Shown in pieces: positions 1 to 12,186 of a DNA stretch of 64,000 bases (position 1 is the stretch's first letter; the number at the start of each line of letters is the position of its first letter). Made by a program: the position numbers and the translations under genes. Source of the DNA: Isoetes taiwanensis (lineage: Eukaryota; Streptophyta; Lycopodiopsida; Isoetales; Isoetaceae); the NCBI GenBank assembly GCA_021234155.1, contig JAJEKV010000015.1, positions 3,260,852 to 3,324,851 on the forward strand. Direction: 5' to 3'. The notes under the pieces were generated by a model that was not told where the DNA came from, did no database searches, and saw nothing but the letters and a program-made list of their open reading frames with translations.

Positions 1-470
1 AGAGTATATAATGGACACTTGTTTTGAAAGATAAAGGATATATGACAAAAGATAGGGCTACATTCTAGAACTTTTTGATGTTATTTAAGAGAGGAATAAC
101 ACATTGGAACGAAGGTGTTATGCCCTATTATAACAAACGAGGGCGAGGCCTGAGTTTGTTAAAAGCAGACATAGCACCCGAAGTTCTAAGGCCCTTTTTC
201 CCACGAAGAATCAAAAATATGGGGTCATATACAATATATGATACCATTTATGACTCAGGGGCTAAAAATGAGACACACAAATTTAAACTTGTTTTCCCAC
301 TACATGCTAGTAATGGAAAACCATGAAAAAACATCTTATTTTTAGTTATATTTTCAAATAAGACTTGATGGCAGGGAAATCCCCCGGAATAAAATAAGAC
401 TCCATTTACAATCCAAACCTATTTTGACTTATTTGTATAGTGAAAAAATAATTTTCTTCTAGGACAATAG

Positions 471-1066
471 GTGGCCAAATATTATCTGATAAAATATGTG
501 ACTTTTAAAAATACGACTACAAGTGGAAAAAAGGCCCTGGGGTGTTCCTTAACAAACCCAGGCCGTGAGAGTTTTATGGTTTACGATGGTTTCCATAACA
601 AGCTAGGTGTTTATAGTACAATACTCGCTCCTTGCGAGCAACACAACCATTTGAAAAGTCATGGACACCGACCTCTCTCCACCACAGAAACGAATATGGC
701 TCAACTTTTGTGCACATAGCGAAGCTCTTGTCTAGACTGGACTGCAGCTTCTGATTTTGAGATATTGAAGAAATGCCATTCTGATGTGCTTTGTGCTCTT
801 GCCAATAGACATGCGTAACCTTTCTGTGCTAAGATGAAGGTTAGAGGCAGAGAATGCATCACTAGGTTCTGCAACCTTCTTGCACCAGTAATCTGCTTAA
901 CAAAGCTTTTAAAAGTTCCCATTAAGAAATCATTGGTTGTAATTTTTCCAATGGCATTTTGTTGACCCATAATAGAGACAAGAGCATGAACATAAACTTT
1001 TGTCTTTGCCCAGTTTTTTGGGCCCAAATCATAAACTTGAAACAGAGTTAGCGTGGACAAGAACAA
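471..1066 (-). other. Unassigned open stretch shared by both copies
   Basis: A minus-strand open frame (701-1066) recurs in copy 2 at 20397-20648 with the same 70-residue core, which includes the stretch QVYDLGPKNWAKTKVY. It lies downstream of the kinase stop codon. The two copies diverge at the C-terminal end because of a 25-bp indel. I recognise no family. It could be a further exon of an unknown gene, a 3' UTR frame or a relic. Positions 1-470 show nothing coding. Confidence 0.25.
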
Positions 1067-1272
1067 GGTTAATGGAGGCTAAGGAACATCAAGAAAACGA
1101 AGGGGAAATATTTGCATGAAGAAAAAAGGCTTCTACTTGAAGAAAATGGTGGCAATTGAATTCTCAAGTTTCAAATAGCCTTATATATTAGTGCCAAGGT
1201 CAAATGGCCATGTGAACTCCCAAAGATGATGCACTCCTATGGCTTCAGGATGAATATGGCTCAGGATGAAAG

Positions 1273-3045
1273 TTACGAGCCATGGAATACTATCATACTA
1301 ACACCTACTGCTGTTAGAGGAATGGTAAGATTGTCATCAAGAAGTGTGCTAACAGGCATAGATTCCACCAAGGTAGTGCTAAAGGAGACAATGAGCAGAT
1401 GAATAATAGTATTACGTGAAAAGTGGTAATACCCCAAGGATGAAAAGAGGAAGACGTACCTGCAGCAAACCATAAAAAGGTTAATATTCAGGAAGGTAAT
1501 AGAGTCAGATTGGGGGCAGAGATTACAGCAAAGAGGCGAGGAAGCCCATCGTGAACATTGCCAAACTTCCAATGATGCTTTTCTGATTATTATAAGGCAG
1601 CTTGACATTACCAAATCTCCTCCCCACAATGTCTGCAAAGCCTGTAATTTATGGTTTAGAATTTCATGCCAATCGGGTCCAAAATTCAATAGACTGATGT
1701 CACAAGAAGCAGAAAATAGAACACACCATCCCCCGCACACAAATTTGCTATCGTCACTGCACCGATAGGCGAATTTCGCCAAAAAAGTAATGTAACAAGG
1801 GTGATAGACATTCCATAGTACAGAGGACCTTTAAGAAGTTCCCTGACCAACACAACCAAATATGAGCAACAATGTCGCCACCTACGGTATCAACACTTAA
1901 TGGATTTCTACCTTATGTCTCCTTCTCTGGTAAGTGCTTTTACCAGTGTCTTATTCTGCCATAAACCAAGGCCCAAACCTATCATACGTACAGAATTTGC
2001 TGCAGGTGCCAATGCTGCTAAATAACGTGTTCCAGGATGCTCACTACAAGAAATGAAAATGCAAATGAGTGCATGCTAAATCTCAAACTGTGAGTAAAAA
2101 TAGAAGTGAAATACTTCTGCCACCACCTGAACAAGGGCCAGAAAAGCATAAAGAGAAGCCCTATTGATATGTGTACGAGCTTACGACTTAATTTCTGCAG
2201 CAAAAGGAAGGGAACTATGGTAACAGAGAGATAAAACCCCTCAGGCATATCAAAAAATAGATAAGCTTCAAATCTTGAAAAAAAGTAACTAACCATAGTA
2301 ACTATGGTAACTAACCATAGTAACTATGGTAACTAAAAACGTTCAGAAAAAGATATGAAACATCTTCTTGTTCAATCATAATAGCTAAAACTGGGAGACA
2401 AGATGTTTTTCAAAAGTCAAATGCCCTTTTTCCAGCTTATTCATGCTTCTGTGTTCCCTGAGAGCTCTCAAATTAACACTGCACTAATTAGCGGTTCGGC
2501 TCTTCTAACAGACCACCCCCTTATTAATTGTTTAACATGCTTTTGCCTGATTAACTTGGGCCTTTTTTTTAATAAGCATTGCACACTCTATGAACAGATT
2601 ACATTACCAGAGACACAGTTTTCCTCTTTCAGGCAAGTGGCATTATATACAATTCCTTCACGACATGATAGAATCCCATGTATAAAAAGAAGATGCAGGA
2701 TGCACTTACCTAAATGATACAGACCTTGTCAAGAGAGTAAATTCTAGCCAATTCATCGAAGATCTTTATGCCACCCATTGCTCCCGCCATCGTGACCAAG
2801 CACATAATATAGTCAGATCCTGGCAAACCTGATGCCATCTGGAGAGATGGAAGAGCGGCTACAATTTGTTTTGCTGCCAAAGGTGTGGCTATGCCCACGT
2901 TATCTCGAAGTATTGCAGCTCCGGGTTTGCGAAAATAGCCTCTAAGCGAAGGTTTGGCTTGCCGTAAAGCTTGGCCCTTGGTACAGCATAAGGGGACTAG
3001 TACTACTGAATAGTGCATGCCATTGATCCGGCGGATTTGAAGCAT
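1273..3045 (-). CDS. Phytol/farnesol kinase-like protein (VTE5/FOLK family), six exons, copy 1
   Basis: Members of this integral-membrane family phosphorylate free phytol or farnesol with CTP, feeding tocopherol synthesis or isoprenol salvage in plastid membranes. Exons read on the minus strand: 3045-2725, 2194-2127, 2043-1912, 1842-1727, 1641-1527 and 1459-1273. They join in phase to give about 312 residues, the usual family length. Visible family blocks in order are a transit-like N terminus, FDELARIYSLDK, KLSRKLVHISIGLLF, RYLAALAPAAN, ELLKGPLYYG, CAGDGFADIVGRRFG, and a C terminus with VESMPVSTLLDDN. Introns are short with GT-AG borders. The first donor chosen (AAG|GTCTGT at 2725/2724) gives exact family spacing. 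A stronger GTAAGT donor 15 nt further on would add an in-frame TAG. Phytol and farnesol specificity cannot be told apart by eye. Confidence 0.85.
2285..2334. repeat. 22-bp palindromic tandem repeat in kinase intron 1
   Basis: Just over two units of a 22-bp repeat, each containing the palindrome CCATAGTTACTATGG (read with its short centre). The same array is at about 21921-21972 in copy 2. It lies between exons 1 and 2 of the kinase gene. Confidence 0.8.
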
Positions 3046-3239
3046 GTCTTCACTTTGTTTTATGGCACGTTCACAACATAGTAGTAGAATAGAATAGAAT
3101 GGATAATCTATCTATATCTATATACAAGTCTTTGTACTATGTAGGGCCTACACGAATTGAATGTGTATGTTTTGAGGATTGTAGCCACCTGATTGTATGA
3201 GCCAATGTCGCTAACATTCGTGACAGTAGTAGTGAGAAT

Positions 3240-4110
3240 TCATCAAATTTTGGCAACTTTATTTTTACTTCACTAGATTTTATAAAGATTCACAAGTTTC
3301 TTGAAAATCCATCGACATTTCTATTAAGGCAAATTTTCTTAATATTAACATAGATCGTAATATTTCTCTAGATTCTCCAAAATTCCACAAAGATTTCTCA
3401 AGATTCCCTTAAGATTCCACAAGAGTAAGATTCTTTAAAGGGTCCCTTAGATTCCCCAACATTTCGTTAAGATTCCCAGTCCCCTAAGATTCAATGAAGA
3501 TTCCTATAGATTTTTAAAATTATATAAAGATTCCCCTTCATTCTCTAAGATGTGAGTAGATTCCTCAAGATTTCCCTAGATTCCATCAAGGTTCCCTCAA
3601 ATTCCCTTGATCCCCTAAAAATTCTCTTGGATTCTCAATGATTCCTTTTAATTTTCTAATATTCTATGTAGATTCCCCTAAATTTAAAGTCCAAGATCCA
3701 TTTAGATTCCTTATTATTCTATTAAGAGTCCCTTAAATTCCTGAATATTCTCTTAAACATTTCTTCAAACTCACTAAAATTCTACAAAAAAACCCATAAA
3801 TTCCTCTAGATTCTACAAAGATTGCCATAAATTGTCTATGAATATTCTCTTAAACATTTCTTCAAACTCACTAAAATTCTACAAAAAAACCCATAAATTC
3901 CTCTAGATTCTACAAAGATTGCCATAAATTGTCTATGGTCAGGATCCCTTCAAAATTCCTTGAGAGTCTAGCAATGCTCTATTATGAAAAGTGAAATCAA
4001 TAACATTTGTTGGCCTCCTCACCATGCCTCACCATGACTCCTCAAATGGGGGTTATTATGAAAAGTGAAATCAATAACATTTGTTGGCCGCCTCACCATG
4101 CCTCCTCAAC
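3240..4110. repeat. Degenerate AGATTCC-type low-complexity tract with two local tandem duplications
   Basis: About 700 bp in which variants of (T)AGATTCC(C) recur every 10-20 bases, followed by a 97-bp exact tandem duplication (3742-3937) and a roughly 70-bp duplication containing AAAGTGAAATCAATAAC (3984-4110). It is repeated at about 22885-23760 in copy 2. No coding potential is seen from 3046 to 4470. Confidence 0.85.
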
Positions 4111-4960
4111 TGGGGGTTTGCTTTGTCGATGTTGGAATCCCTTCCATTACTCACTATGTTTATTTAACCTGGACTAAAAACACATGCCTAGCAAATGGGG
4201 CATTAGTCCCGGGCGCTTGTAAGCTCAAGAGAATGATATAGTGTTGTGTAATCTATTTGTAGACCTTTGGTTTCGTGTAGAAGGATATAAAGATGATGGC
4301 TACTTAAAATGAAGTGCTATAGAAATTAAACATTGGCACGCTTGAGAATAAAATGATAGATGAATCAATTAAATAGGATTGTTGAACATGTATGCTTTCC
4401 TCTTGTGAAGACCTGTTCTTCTGTTGTAGGACAATATTCCATGGAATGTAAGTTGGAACTACCCACTACCCTTTATCTCAATTAAGAGGCTCTATCACCT
4501 GATGCCAGCAAGTCTGAGAGTTTAGAGGTCGCTCTTGATTATATCTTGTCCTATAAACTCCAAACCTTGAAATGCTTATAAAGATTCTGAAAATATTCAA
4601 AATCATGGATCCGCTCAAATGTAACAAAGATGTCGATACAGGTAATCGTTCTTCCATCAACTTGCTCCATCCGAGAACCCTTCACACATTGAAATCGTGA
4701 ATTTTCACTACATATCCTTATGTCCTTAGACGCATGGATACGACTGATCTGCAACAAGAATTCCTCCAATAATCGAAATTTGGTCTAGGTATATTAAAAA
4801 GTGGTTGTACCCTAAAAATTGCACTGTTGAAGCCAGATCTAACCAAACAGCATTAAAATCAAGAGAATGTTATGATGTTTCACTGAAGATCCATTGTAGT
4901 TTTTCCATTATACAAATGAGGGCTCAAATTAAGTAGGCGCAACCATTGACGCATTCTCAC

Positions 4961-7346
4961 CGTGTGATGTCGCTAGACATCAAATCCCAAAGTTCATCGG
5001 GAGCTCATCTATGACATCACCTCCTTTACCTCCATTGTCCCCCGATTGGTAAGTCATGTACGAGGATAAGAAATCACTTATGAAAGAGCAAATAGAGCAA
5101 AAAATTATAACAAAAAAAAGAAATACCGGTTTACCATCAAAGATAGCCATGGCGGGCATAAACCGCTTCTTGCAAGCTTGTGCAACCATCTCCACCATCA
5201 CCACCTTTTTGCCAGTCCGAATCTATCCACCATTACGTGTTCCTCGCAGTTGGTGCAATCTTCCCCGCTAATAGAGCTTGATTCTCGTGATTCTCACCCA
5301 ATATTCGCTTCAATCGTTTGCGTGCCCTTCCATGACCTGAATACACTTCCTCTTTGCATTGATATCTTGCCTGTATTATTATGACATTCCTTTTACATTG
5401 CCTAATCACCACCTTTTATATGGCTTGAGTGGCTACCTTATTGTATTGATAATCTGTATGAACAATTATAAGCATCAACGAACAAACCCCACTTTTACAA
5501 ACAGCATTTACAATCATTGCCTTTCCATGTGCACTTCTGGCTTTTTCTCTAGCCTCATCCATTGCAGACTAAGCCCCTTTCCTCAGCCATCAACTGCAAC
5601 ACATGAGACAACAACACTTCTAATGGCATGTACATCCAAATATAATGGCAAATTTTTATTTTTTTTTAATACCTTGCCATCCAAGATTCCATTTTCCACT
5701 TTAGAGATCTCCTTTTGGAATTGTGCAATTCCCTGCAGCAAATACAATACTGATTTATTACCAAATGCAGAACTATCAACACACAGGAAAATAGACAGTG
5801 ATAAATACCTTTAAAATAGTTCTGCCAAAGCTGGCCTCCTCTTCTGCTATTATCTCGCTTATTTTCTTTTCGTTCTTTGGTAGCTCGGGAAATACTTCGC
5901 CCCATTATGGATACAACCACTCCAACTAGCCTATTTAAAATAGCAATTAACATATAGTTCCATCCGACATAGTGTCTATCTATATTCGTATTGTATGTTT
6001 GCTTCGTTTTGCTTGGGCCAATAAATAACAGAAATCACGTCACAATGCGATAATAGCAACATTTTTTCCTTAAATACTTCCATGGGCAAGGGCAAATGAA
6101 CAACCCATTCTCTGCGAAGTCAAAACAGTGCACATGAACTGGATCATCTGATAAAAACTCGAATATGCTGGAAAATATGCATCCTCTGCTGGAAAATAGC
6201 TTCACGTCAGCTTATTCTCTATTTTCGAAGGAGGTTCATCCTCAAGCAGGAAAGGATGAAGCGCAGACATGAAGCATAGGCAGATTCAATCACTTCTAAC
6301 TGATGGTCACAAATCGGCCACGACAGTCACCTGCAGTTTAAAGAACCATTAAAGCCGTCAAAGGGATGCAGATCGGCCTTGTTCAAGGCAAAGTAAAAAA
6401 AGGGATACAAACCTTAAAATTTGGTTTAAAATCGTGCTTCCAGCTCAAAGAACAGCCTGCATATCATAAACAAAGCAGCTCCCCCATAGCTGCAAAGAAT
6501 GGATCGAATGGAGGCTCCAAATAAGGAAGGTTACATAGTTTGCAAACAAATTTTAAAATGACAATGATATTTTGGCACCTTATCTCCAGGTTGAATTTTC
6601 TTTGACCTATTGGCACTTCTACTTCATATTCTTCATAAGCATAGAAGAATTTTCTGATGCTTCTGCAACAATATTATAATCTGTGAGGCTGGCCTTACTA
6701 GCAATGCATATCCTGCACCAGCAGGAAGAGCTTTTTAGCTGAATTTGTAATTGAAAAGGGGAAAATTTGATAGCGTGAAATGGCAGGCATTAATATAGCC
6801 ATTCTTCCTTTCACAGATGCCAACACTGTATTTTCTGTGATGAGATGAACGCACTGGAAATCGCCAAGCATGTGGTAAATATTTGATGATGAAGACTAGA
6901 TATGTCAATTGTTTGCACTATTGACTGCTTGGGCCTGATCAAGAACCATATATTGCCACGTCCCTGCCTTCAGCATAAAAGAGTATTCCGAAATTACAGT
7001 TGCACATTTTAACATTTACAACACTAAACCAAAAAATAATGAGGTAAGCACCATGGAAGTGCCAGCCACACCAATGTTGTTCTTGAAAAACTCGCACAAC
7101 ATGATGATCACGCAGTATGGTCCAGGCGATTGATGCATTGCAAGCTGAAAGATATGGCAAGGAATAAAGGCACAGTCCAAAAATTGCCAAGACTCAAAAT
7201 AGAAAAATCTAAATAGTTAACAAACACATACCTGATTTCTCATGCCGAAGCAGGGATTTTTCTTGCCACAGCGGACCATATTTTTTTTTTTTTCTGAGAT
7301 GGGTTTTGCGGAGAAGAAATTTCTGGATCCTCTTGAGGCACGCCAT
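4961..7346 (-). pseudogene. Obg-type GTPase-like gene, N-terminal exons only, copy 1
   Basis: Obg GTPases assist organelle ribosome assembly; their N-terminal domain is glycine-rich. The exon 5336-5127 (minus) begins after an AG acceptor and encodes KGGDGGDGCTS and, in another frame segment, ARHGYL and DGKP. The next exon (about 5042-4961) encodes GGDNGGKGGDVIDEL then a WDF motif. This order matches the Obg fold. Upstream minus-strand exon-like pieces with good splice borders are 7346-7232 (starting MACLKRIQ, donor CAG|GTATGT), 5930-5809 and 5732-5673; whether they belong to the same gene is unclear. No Walker-type GTPase P-loop was found downstream, so the gene looks truncated. Frames are disturbed where CAG/CTG words are expected. 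Confidence 0.45.
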
Positions 7347-7983
7347 ATTTCTGAGCCCGACATTGAATTGTTTTTCACTGATTAATAACTTAAACCATAG
7401 CCAGATTAGATCGACCAGACCAGAAAAACCAATGACTCCAGCCAAAGAAAACTTTAACCTTGAAATAAAGCTTGGGATGGGAGAAGGCGGAGAAAATCAA
7501 ACATCCCGGTAAGAAACAGAGACACTAAAAGCAGGAATTTAGAAACATGCAGTTATGGCATTGCGTGAGTGTGCCAGGGGTCGGGTCATCCGACTAGTGC
7601 TCAGAGCTATGGGTCAAAATGGAAGCTTGTACTGTATGATATCCATTGCCCTCGAGGGAGGCAGACGAATTCTTCAAATGTTCCGGACACCTCTGCTCAG
7701 CACAAATGCTATTCTTAGAATATTAGCACAGCCATGAAATCATTCACACCATAAACCTTTGTGATGCATTCTGCTATGAATATCTATTCCGGTATCATGT
7801 ACATGTGCCCAAGCAAGGAAGCTATGAAATGGAAAAAGCTTTGACCTCTTTCGGCATTTTAGCAGAACTGTAGTTCAACTGGAAGATGCAAATCCACTGA
7901 TTCATCTTCACTACAAAATCAAAGGACAAAGGCGTAAAGCAAACAAGCGCATTTGGAGCAGAGAGAGACCACGCCACGAGCGG

Positions 7984-9314
7984 TAAGAACATTAAAGAAA
8001 GAATGGAAATAAATTACGCTAAATGAGAGAATAGATTCATAAGTAGAACAAGGGAATAAACAATGAGAGAAACTTTCAGTTACCAGTCCATGTTTGCTAT
8101 TAGTTAAAGCCGATTTGAATTAGAATGAAAGAGTAACTGGGTAAGATGTATTAAGCTTATTCTTTAGCATGCTGATCAGCCATGTATTAAGACATCGTCT
8201 GGCCATACAAATCCAGATGCTATGTGTACAGTAGTACAAGGGGCAATTAGCAGAACTTTACCAAACACCATCTTATATTTCCAGATCATTCCTGTAAGCA
8301 AATGATACTCAGAACATACCTGGTTATCGATTTATGTCCGATTCATGCTCATCCATGAATTGAGTTTCGTGAACATAATGGGAAGAGTCTCCGGAACTTT
8401 GCCTATTGGCTCCACGAAATCTACTTGTTACGTGGGTGGCGGTATTGTTATACCTGCCCCGCTTTGTTATATCCCTCCATATCTATCTTATGATCTTCCA
8501 AGTAAACAACTTTGCATGCAAAATGCAATCTCTATCTAAAGTCGCCTCATTTTATTTATTTGTCTCAGCTGTATCAGAAATTGGAAGATCATCCTCTAAG
8601 AGTAAGTCCCACGACTCCATAGTGGAAAGCCCGGGAAAGTCAATTAATGCTGCCACACGTAATACAGCTACGATCTGTCCAAGGATATCTATGGCAGAGC
8701 AAAAAGATCTCCAAAAGCAGTCAAACTGGCATCAGCAACCACCGCTCATAAAGATCAATGGGAAAAAAATCGATTTCGGCCGCCCTAGGTAGCCCTAGTT
8801 TGCACTACTGCTGGTCGCCAATGTACATGCTGGTCGCCAATGTACAGTTAATAAATTTCATTTTTTAGATAACCTAACTACACCATTGGTTATATATTTA
8901 CAAGGCTGCCAAGTTAACATACTTAGCTACACCCCCATAAGGGGCCGGAAAATAAATCTAGGGTAATTCTTAAAGGAAAGCAAGATCTGGAAAAGATATT
9001 ACAGTATATTTTCCATATAATCCACATCAAATCCCTAGCCCCAATTAAATATAGGCAGAGGGAATTCACCCACTGGTTTTAATATTAACACGATGCAAAG
9101 TTTATATTCTTAGTTAAAAACTCTCCATAAGATAATGGAAAATGAACATAGGGTATTATTTAAGGAATGTAGGACATGGAAATGATATTAAACCAAGATA
9201 TTATCAATTATAATAACCATCAAATCCAAGCCATTGTTGAACGTAGGCCTCTGAAATTCCCTAAAGGAGCATAATTAAATTAATCTTGCAAGCTATGCAT
9301 ATGTATAAAAAAAA
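7984..9314. repeat. Left terminal direct repeat of the retroelement
   Basis: Matches 15347-16678 over its whole length. Differences fall mostly at CAG/CTG words (for example GCTGAT versus GCCGAT near 8171, CCAGAT versus CCGGAT near 8214). It contains no convincing coding region. Confidence 0.92.
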
Positions 9315-9586
9315 CCCTACCTCCATCCGTAGAGTGGGGCAATATAAAGAATCCTGCTTATCTTACTGAAATAGGGGTGGCTGGCCCCTACTCCCAGCAG
9401 GAGCCACGCCACACCCTATGCATGCCTTTTAGCCATATAGAAGAGAAAATATGTTGTAGAACATTCATACCTCAAACTTAGAAGTAGTTGTCAATGTCAT
9501 GGACCACTACACTGGAGTCAAACTTCATTCCAGAAACTTATTATCGTTAATGTACTTTATGACTCTTCTTTTGAGGTCGCATACAG

Positions 9587-11576
9587 TCAAAACCTTTGCA
9601 TATGAAGGTGTGAATGAGATCTATGATATCTCTTGCTGCTCAGCAGGCATGAGTTGATGTAAAGGCATGGTAGCACTTGGGACAAGATCACATTCCTTGC
9701 TTGATGGTACGGTCTACACCCATCAGCATGAATGAACTTAAGAGTTTTGAAAGGGAGACTGTCCCTTTTATCATATTTGACAGTCCTATAAATACCATGT
9801 GTTCTATTCATGATTTCAATAGTTAAATTGAGGAAATGTACGCTTGTCCATATGTATGACTCATATGGCTACTTTTGGCAAAAATTGTTTCCTCCTTGAT
9901 ACCAAGTCGTTCTAAATCATAGATCGTATGCGTCTTTTGCACATTCAAGGACTGCTCCTTACTTAGGTATTCCCTAATTTTGGGGCAATTGATAGCCAGC
10001 AAGTCATCCATGTATCGAAATACAAACCTGAACGATTTAATGATGTCAAACTTGCCTTGCGCTGCTAGTTCCTTGATGAATGATAGCTCAAACCAGGCGA
10101 GGTATAGATTACACCATCCCGGGCTGCAGGGGAACCCCATTGGGATGCCACTAGCCTGTCTCCATGTACTATTCCCTACAGCAATATAGCAATTAGACAG
10201 AAGCCATATATTGATATCAACGAACTTTTGTTGACTGATATGCTGCCAGCATTTGCTACTTGGACTAAATTTGAACCATTTAGTTTTGTAACTTGCATCA
10301 CCAATTTTCTTGATCCACAACTCATGTCTTTTTATGTAACATCTTTTTTTGTCCGCCAAGCTGCTTCAATTACTTTTTTATAGTATTGCATATGCGGACT
10401 CTCCCGACAAGGGGATAGTTTCAGTAGCACTTAGTAATATCTCGCTACAAACACATCTTGTATAAAATTTGGGGAGGTTAAGGATGACATCATAAACCTG
10501 ACCCTACTATCCAAAGAAAGATTAATAGGTCCAGGGCCGCATGCAAATATTTCCACATAGGAATTTAGCTATCTCGGCCATAGAGATACAATTTCATTTA
10601 GAACGAAGTTATTACAAAGGGATATTTCGTGTACCTCAGATTATGCATTGGTAATCCATCGTAATCAAGTTTATGGGCTTTGAATATTCCCAACAAGTAA
10701 GGCAGTTTTCAAAGTGACAAGACCAACATCACTTACAAGATTATCGATTTCGATTTTATTTTCTCCTTAATCATGCGGTGAAAGATTACTAGCCAAGAAG
10801 TCAAAGACTATTAATTCTTTTCAAGGCCTCTTCTTTAATATATTTAGGGCAGATAAAGCAAGGATTATTGGCTGCCTTATCCACTCCAGAAATGTATAAG
10901 TTATCCACTAACCATCGAAGGTTATTAGAAACATTTATATCACTGAGAGGAAACTTCCTCGTGTTATCCAAATCCAATTTAATAGCTGTTGAAGTTTGTT
11001 GCTAGTGAGTTCCCAAACCCTTTCCTTGACATATTCCTTATCTTGAGAGGAAACCTGTATGCATATGTAAAAATGCAGTTCAAACAATTTGTCACATGAT
11101 CTCCAAATATCCTTCTTAAGATCAGCAATGTCCAGAACCTTGTCTGGGATATGATTTAAACCTTTCATGAAAAGGTTTCTAAGTTCCCTGTTCTTGATAA
11201 TGCTTAGACTTGTAGTACGGATATGCCCTATGCCAATGTCTATGAAGTTCCTAAGGTTAGGGATATCAGTAGGACATTTTGAATCCTTATCAACCGCAAA
11301 GATAGATGATGGCTTGTAACAGATATCACTCAAATTTTCAATTATACTCCCAAGAAAACATGGTTTCATCCATGATGAGTTGTCCGAGTTCCCCGTAATT
11401 TCGGTCAAAGCCTGCTGGAAGATTTTGGGCAAGTATAACTTGTCTAGGATTTTAGAAGAGAACATACTATGCACGATTTTCTTCTTATTTTTAGGGCCTA
11501 TATCATTCAGGTGCGTTCTGCCTAGACAGTCCATATGCAGTCTTCTGGAGGTCTGCACAAAAATCAGATCTAACAA
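9587..11576 (-). pseudogene. Reverse transcriptase, Penelope-like type
   Basis: Minus-strand open stretches at 11576-10935, 10359-9823 and 9811-9587 read as one decayed or error-broken reverse transcriptase. The middle piece has GIPMGFPCSP followed by NLYLAWFE and the catalytic core FRYMDDLLAIN with both aspartates present. The last piece has YDKRDSLPF and a SQ...C motif like the thumb region of Penelope-type enzymes. The first piece (213 residues) is the likely upstream part; I recognise no domain in it. About 570 bases between the first two pieces (10360-10934) have stops in every frame. The enzyme would copy the element RNA. Confidence 0.55.
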
Positions 11577-12186
11577 TAATTAAAAAGTAATACGGGTTGC
11601 TAACAAACTATGAACGAAGTTCATAATATGGGTAGAGTAAGATGGCCAACTTAAAATTCATCGAAATAATTTTATTGAGGTGCCGAGTGGCATTGGTGGC
11701 ATTCTAGCCAAGATCCGATATGTCCAGGAGATACCTCCAGCATATCACAGTAATTTAAAGTAATTTAAAGTCGTAGGACTACATGTTCATACACAATGAT
11801 CATATCCAGACAAATACAATGGAAGATTCATTTAAACTTTATAAAAGCTCCAAGATAATGAAGACATACCTCATTTGTTATTGAAATTCAGGTTTTGAAC
11901 AGCTGAGTCCTCTTTGGTTAGATCTCGAAAGCAAAGATGTAACTTTGTGTGTAATGTTCCAAACCTCTTGATGATCTAAGGAGTTCCACCGAAGTCACTT
12001 TCTTTAATTAGTAATAGGTTCCAAGACGGGAGCTCGCATCATTCTAGGTGGTGTAACCGATTCTACTTTGCACACTAGTCTGAAGGCTAAGAATATTCTT
12101 TGTTTTTGCGATAGGTATCTTTGCCTTTAGGACCATCCATCCTTTTAAGGAAGGACACAGTTTGAGAGTCTTTTTTGAGATATCCA

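Larger units (their letters stand above)
1..7971. repeat. Direct duplication, copy 1 (~8 kb)
   Basis: This block matches 19544-27627 in the same orientation, almost base for base over the first 4 kb. Copy 1 starts at the window edge, so its left boundary may lie outside. The match ends near 7971, close to where a retroelement terminal repeat begins (7984). Copy 1 lacks about 12 bp near 365, 25 bp near 832 and 45 bp near 1062 that copy 2 has. These indels show that the two copies are distinct sequences, either a tandem duplication or two haplotypes placed in series. Beyond about 4.2 kb the differences increase and cluster at CAG/CTG words. Confidence 0.95.

Noticed and set aside
2018-2296. A 92-codon minus-strand ORF taken as a stand-alone membrane protein
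   Set aside because: Only its middle (2194-2127) is a kinase exon; the flanks are intron sequence.
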